Below are positions 1-6,111 of a stretch of DNA of 6,111 bases, one piece after another; the first letter of the stretch is position 1; each line of letters starts with the position of its first letter. The position numbers and the translations under genes were made by a program. Where the stretch lies: NCBI GenBank assembly GCA_945875935.1, contig CAMCNE010000123.1, positions 1 to 6,111 of the forward strand. Direction: 5' to 3'. Under the pieces are notes generated by a model. The model did no database searches, had not been told where the DNA came from, and saw only the letters and a program-made list of their open reading frames with translations. The DNA comes from Bordetella parapertussis (lineage in GTDB: Bacteria; Pseudomonadota; Gammaproteobacteria; Burkholderiales; Burkholderiaceae_C).

Positions 1-693
1 GCCGGGGTGCAAGATGCCGATGGTCGGGCCAGCCTGAAGTCGCGCCAGACGCTCGAGGCGCTGAAGTACGCCAAGGCGCTGTACACCGAGACCATGACCG
101 ACGAGATTTTTTCGTGGGATGCCTCGTCCAACAACCGCCTGATGCTCGCGGGCAAGGGCTCGCTCACGCTGAATGCGCTGTCGATCACCCGCACTGGCGA
201 AAACGAGAAGATTCCGGTGGCCAGCAAGATCTTGCTGGGCCGACCCGCGCGGGGCCCGGCAGCCCAGTTCGGGGTGATGCACTTCATGAGCGTCTACGCG
301 ATCTGGAACTTTGCCAAGAACGTCGGCGGCGCCAAGCAGTTTCTGGTCGATCTGACCGGCCGCTCGCGCGACGTCTTCACCAACAGCAGCTTCTACAACT
401 TTCCGACCTTTCCCCAGCTGGTGCCCGACATGCAAAAGCTGCTGGCCAGCGACCCCAAGGTCACGCCGAACGACAAGTACGCCATCTTTTCCGACGCCAG
501 CCAGTGGACGGTGCCGCTGGGCTACCCCGGCTACGCCAACGCGGCGGTCGACGAAGTGCTCAAGGAATGGATCGTGCCGCGCATGTTTGCCGACGTGGCC
601 ACCGGGCGCCTTTCGCCCGAGGCCTCGATGGACCAGTACTCGGCGCAGGTGGCCGAGATCTACAAGAAGTGGCAGCTGCTGCGCAAGGTCTGA
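1..693 (+). CDS. ABC transporter extracellular solute-binding protein, family 1-like (5' truncated by window)
   Basis: This is the C-terminal 230 residues of a periplasmic binding protein; the frame is open from the first base and ends with TGA at 691-693. The first in-frame GTG, at base 7, is almost certainly an internal valine, not the start. Family 1 binding proteins deliver sugars, polyols or similar solutes to an inner-membrane ABC importer. Visible support: the segment NNRLMLAGKGSLTLNALS (about residues 44-61 of the fragment), which matches the ligand-lobe 'GKG/GKAA' region of this family; several aromatic residues of the kind that line sugar-type pockets (for example YAIW and FYNFPTF); and a helical C-terminus with an amphipathic stretch ending in YKKWQLLRKV. 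The next gene starts 18 bp after the stop, so the two are probably co-transcribed. The partner permease and ATPase genes are not in the window and may lie upstream. Membership in the binding-protein superfamily is fairly secure; the substrate is unknown. Confidence 0.82.
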   Translation, partial: AGVQDADGRASLKSRQTLEALKYAKALYTETMTDEIFSWDASSNNRLMLAGKGSLTLNALSITRTGENEKIPVASKILLGRPARGPAAQFGVMHFMSVYAIWNFAKNVGGAKQFLVDLTGRSRDVFTNSSFYNFPTFPQLVPDMQKLLASDPKVTPNDKYAIFSDASQWTVPLGYPGYANAAVDEVLKEWIVPRMFADVATGRLSPEASMDQYSAQVAEIYKKWQLLRKV

Positions 694-698
694 TCGTT

Positions 699-703
699 GA
701 AGG
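699..703 (+). promoter_or_regulatory. Ribosome binding site (GAAGG) that favours the ATG start at 712
   Basis: GAAGG lies 8 bases before the ATG at 712. The longer reading from TTG at 697 would overlap this site, has no purine-rich sequence at a usable distance and would add only five residues in front of an already complete signal peptide. The ATG is therefore the better start. Confidence 0.6.
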
Positions 704-711
704 CAAACGCG

Positions 712-1824
712 ATGTCACTCATTCAGCGTCGTGCGGTGCTGGGCCTGCCGCTGCTGCTTCTTGGCGCCGGCGAGGTGCTCGCGCAGCAGGCTGCTGCGAC
801 CAAGAAGCGCATCTTCATCGTCAGCAGCTACCACCGAACCTACATCTGGTCGCAGTCCACGCAAAAGGGCGTCAATGCGGCGATGCGCAAATTCGGCTTT
901 CTCGACAGCGACGCGCAAGCCGATGCGCTGGTGAAAAACGACACCGTCGAAAGCAGCCGTGCCGTGATTCGCAAGGAGTGGATGGACACCAAGCGGCGTG
1001 ACAGCGGCCCCGAGATGGCCAGTGCCACGTCGCGCATCATGGCCGCGCTGCGCGAGTTCAAGCCCGATGTGGTGCTGCTCGGTGACGACAACGCGGCCAA
1101 GTTCATCGGAGCGCAGTTGCTCGACTCGAAGACACCGGTGGTCTTTTGGGGCATCAACGGGTTGCCGCTCAAGTACGGTCTGGTCGACAGCATGGACAGC
1201 CCGGGGCGCAACATCACCGGTGTGTGGCAGCAGGGCTACCACAAGGAAAGCCTGGACCTGCTCAAGCGCCTGGTGCCCAAGGCACAGACCTTTGCCATCC
1301 TCGCTTGTGACTCCGAGTCGTCGCGGCCCAACGCCAAGATGATCGAGCAACTGGCCCAGCGCGGTGTGCTGCCGCTCAAGCTGGTCGACAAGGTCATGAC
1401 CAACTCGCTTGAAGAGTTCAAGGCCCGCGCGCTCGAACTTTCCAAGCAGGTCGATGCCTTTTTCTTGCTCAACCATGACACCTTGCGCGACGCCAAGGGC
1501 AACCATGTCGACATGCTCGACGTGGGTCGCTGGTACCTCAACAACATCCGCATTCCCGAGGCTTCGCATGAAGACCAGTTTGTCTACGAAGGCATGCTGC
1601 TGACGGCCAATGACTCGGGCTACAACCAGGGCTACCTGGCCTTCGAGATGGCCGAAGGCATCCTCGACCGGGGCTTGAACCCGGCGCGCATGGCGGTGCG
1701 CACGCCCGAGCGCGGGCCCTATCTGGTCAACCGCAACCGCGCCAGGTCGCTGGGCATTGCGCTCGAGCCCGCGATGTACCTCATCGACGAGGTGGTTGAC
1801 AAATCGTTGGCGCTCAAGCCGTGA
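712..1824 (+). CDS. Periplasmic substrate-binding protein, ABC_sub_bind (PF04392-like) family
   Basis: A 370-residue exported binding protein. Residues 1-24 form a signal peptide: MSLIQRR, a hydrophobic core (AVLGLPLLLLGAG) and a likely signal peptidase I site after VLA (24/25). The QRRAVLG segment also resembles a weak twin-arginine motif, so Sec or Tat export is open; no lipobox cysteine is present. The mature part has the two-lobe alternating alpha/beta pattern of type 1 periplasmic binding proteins: a first strand IFIVSSYH (about 34-41), KPDVVLLGDDN (117-127), TPVVFWGINGLP (141-152), the family-like GRNITGV turn (165-171), then second-lobe strands TFAILACD and VDAFFLLNHDTL (about 247-258). 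The C-terminal pattern NDSGYNQGYLA, followed by a GILDRGLNPA helix and a VNRNRARSLGI segment, is typical of ABC_sub_bind proteins. It lies between a family 1 binding protein and a hybrid kinase with no permease or ATPase in view, so it may present a ligand to the kinase instead of feeding transport; that is inference. The ligand is unknown. Confidence 0.85.
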   Translation: MSLIQRRAVLGLPLLLLGAGEVLAQQAAATKKRIFIVSSYHRTYIWSQSTQKGVNAAMRKFGFLDSDAQADALVKNDTVESSRAVIRKEWMDTKRRDSGPEMASATSRIMAALREFKPDVVLLGDDNAAKFIGAQLLDSKTPVVFWGINGLPLKYGLVDSMDSPGRNITGVWQQGYHKESLDLLKRLVPKAQTFAILACDSESSRPNAKMIEQLAQRGVLPLKLVDKVMTNSLEEFKARALELSKQVDAFFLLNHDTLRDAKGNHVDMLDVGRWYLNNIRIPEASHEDQFVYEGMLLTANDSGYNQGYLAFEMAEGILDRGLNPARMAVRTPERGPYLVNRNRARSLGIALEPAMYLIDEVVDKSLALKP

Positions 1825-1871
1825 CCTTCGACTCGGCAAGCCCACGCAGGCGGTGAAGGCACGCCCGCACG
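1825..1871 (+). other. Short intergenic gap with a likely ribosome binding site (GTGAAGG, 1853-1859)
   Basis: These 47 bases separate the binding protein from the kinase. GTGAAGG at 1853-1859 is the best Shine-Dalgarno match, 12 bases before the ATG at 1872, which is slightly long. An in-frame TGA at 1854-1856 rules out any earlier kinase start. I see no terminator hairpin with a T run and no convincing -35/-10 pair, which supports read-through transcription. Confidence 0.5.
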
Positions 1872-5494
<3,623 letters not shown>

Positions 5495-5498
<4 letters not shown>

Positions 5499-6111
5499 AC
5501 CAGCGAGCGCGACGATTTGGCGACTCCATAGACGGCATCGCCGCCCTGCAGACGCGGCCGCCTTGTGTGTTGCTGGTCGATGATCAGCCTTTGAACATCC
5601 AGGCGCTGCATCAGGCGTTCATCGGCGACCATCAGGTGCTCATGGCCACCAGCGGCGAGAAGGCGCTGGCCATTTGCCAAGCCACGCCGCCCGACGTGAT
5701 GCTGCTCGACATCGTGATGCCCGGCATGAACGGCTACGAGGTGCTGCAGCAGCTCAAGGCCAACCCTGCCACGGCGTCGATTGCGGTCATTTTCGTCACC
5801 GGCCGTGATGCGCCGGAGGACGAGGCACGCGGCCTTGAACTCGGCGCTGTTGATTTCATCGCCAAGCCGGTCAACCCGGCGATCGTGCGTGCACGCGTGC
5901 GCACCCACGTGGACTTCGCGCGTGCCCGTGCGCTGCTCGGCGCCACACTCGAGTCCACCGCAGACGGCATTGCCGTGACCAATGCGCTGGGCGAACTCGT
6001 GGCCTGCAACAAGCGCTTCCTGAACATCTGGCAGCTGCCTGAGGACTTTGTTCGGCGAGGCGACAGCCTGCACATGCCGAGCTTTCTCGAGGCTCAGGTG
6101 GCGAGCGCCAC
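5495..6111 (+). CDS. Response regulator with N-terminal REC and PAS domains (3' truncated by window)
   Basis: The frame runs open from ATG 5495 to the window edge, giving 205 complete codons. A REC domain spans about residues 23-140: VLLVDDQP with acidic pair Asp29/Asp30, phospho-acceptor Asp72 in MLLDIVMPGMNGYE, switch Thr102 in IFVTGRD and Lys124 in FIAKPV. From about residue 148 a PAS domain begins: LGATLESTADGIAVTNALGE and then a CNKRFLNIWQLPED segment, a pattern common in PAS domains that precede GGDEF or GGDEF-EAL modules. There is no transmembrane segment, so it should be cytoplasmic. Its overlap with the kinase gene makes it the probable receiver of phosphate from His1066 of the kinase. 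The output domain lies past base 6111. A diguanylate cyclase output is the leading guess; another histidine kinase or a different effector remains possible. Confidence 0.92.

Noticed and set aside
697..711. TTG start five codons earlier for the second binding protein
   Set aside because: It would consume the GAAGG ribosome binding site and put extra residues before a complete signal peptide; ATG 712 is better placed.
114..1001. 295-codon + strand open frame across the first two genes
   Set aside because: Arg/Gln/Ala-rich translation without domain features; it crosses the end of one well-supported gene and the start of another.
715..1845. 376-codon minus-strand open frame mirroring the binding protein
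   Set aside because: It is a codon-bias shadow: no signal peptide, no domain, and it coincides almost exactly with the + strand gene.
1825..1871. Possible promoter or terminator between binding protein and kinase
   Set aside because: No T-run hairpin and no credible -35/-10 spacing could be found in these 47 bases.

Overview
The window is a GC-rich, gene-dense stretch with strong third-position G/C bias. Protein style and codon use suggest a betaproteobacterium of the order Burkholderiales, perhaps Comamonadaceae-like; this is an impression from composition, not a search result. All four genes lie on the + strand with gaps of 18 bp and 47 bp and then a 4-bp overlap, so they look like one transcription unit. 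No RNA genes, mobile elements, CRISPR arrays, clear promoters or terminators were seen, and no gene-free stretch exceeds 50 bases.

Layout: (1) bases 1-693 hold the C-terminal 230 residues of an extracellular solute-binding protein of the family 1 (sugar/polyol-type) ABC class, with its start outside the window. (2) Bases 712-1824 encode a second, unrelated periplasmic binding protein of the ABC_sub_bind (PF04392-like) type with an N-terminal export signal. (3) Bases 1872-5498 encode a 1208-residue inner-membrane hybrid histidine kinase: TM1, periplasmic dCache-like sensor, TM2, HAMP, linker and coiled coil, HisKA, HATPase, REC1, REC2, Hpt and a C-terminal helical tail. (4) Bases 5495 to the window end encode the N-terminal part of a response regulator with a REC domain followed by a PAS domain; its output domain lies beyond the window.

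How they may work together: genes 2-4 read as a binding protein, membrane phosphorelay kinase and response regulator cassette. The inferred model is that the periplasmic binding protein presents a ligand to the kinase sensor domain, as TorT does for TorS or LuxP for LuxQ. Phosphate would then pass from His482 to a REC aspartate (Asp773 or Asp918), to His1066 of the Hpt domain, and on to Asp72 of the co-translated regulator. No permease or ATPase gene is visible in the window, which fits a sensory role for the second binding protein but does not prove it. The ligand and the regulator output cannot be read from this sequence.
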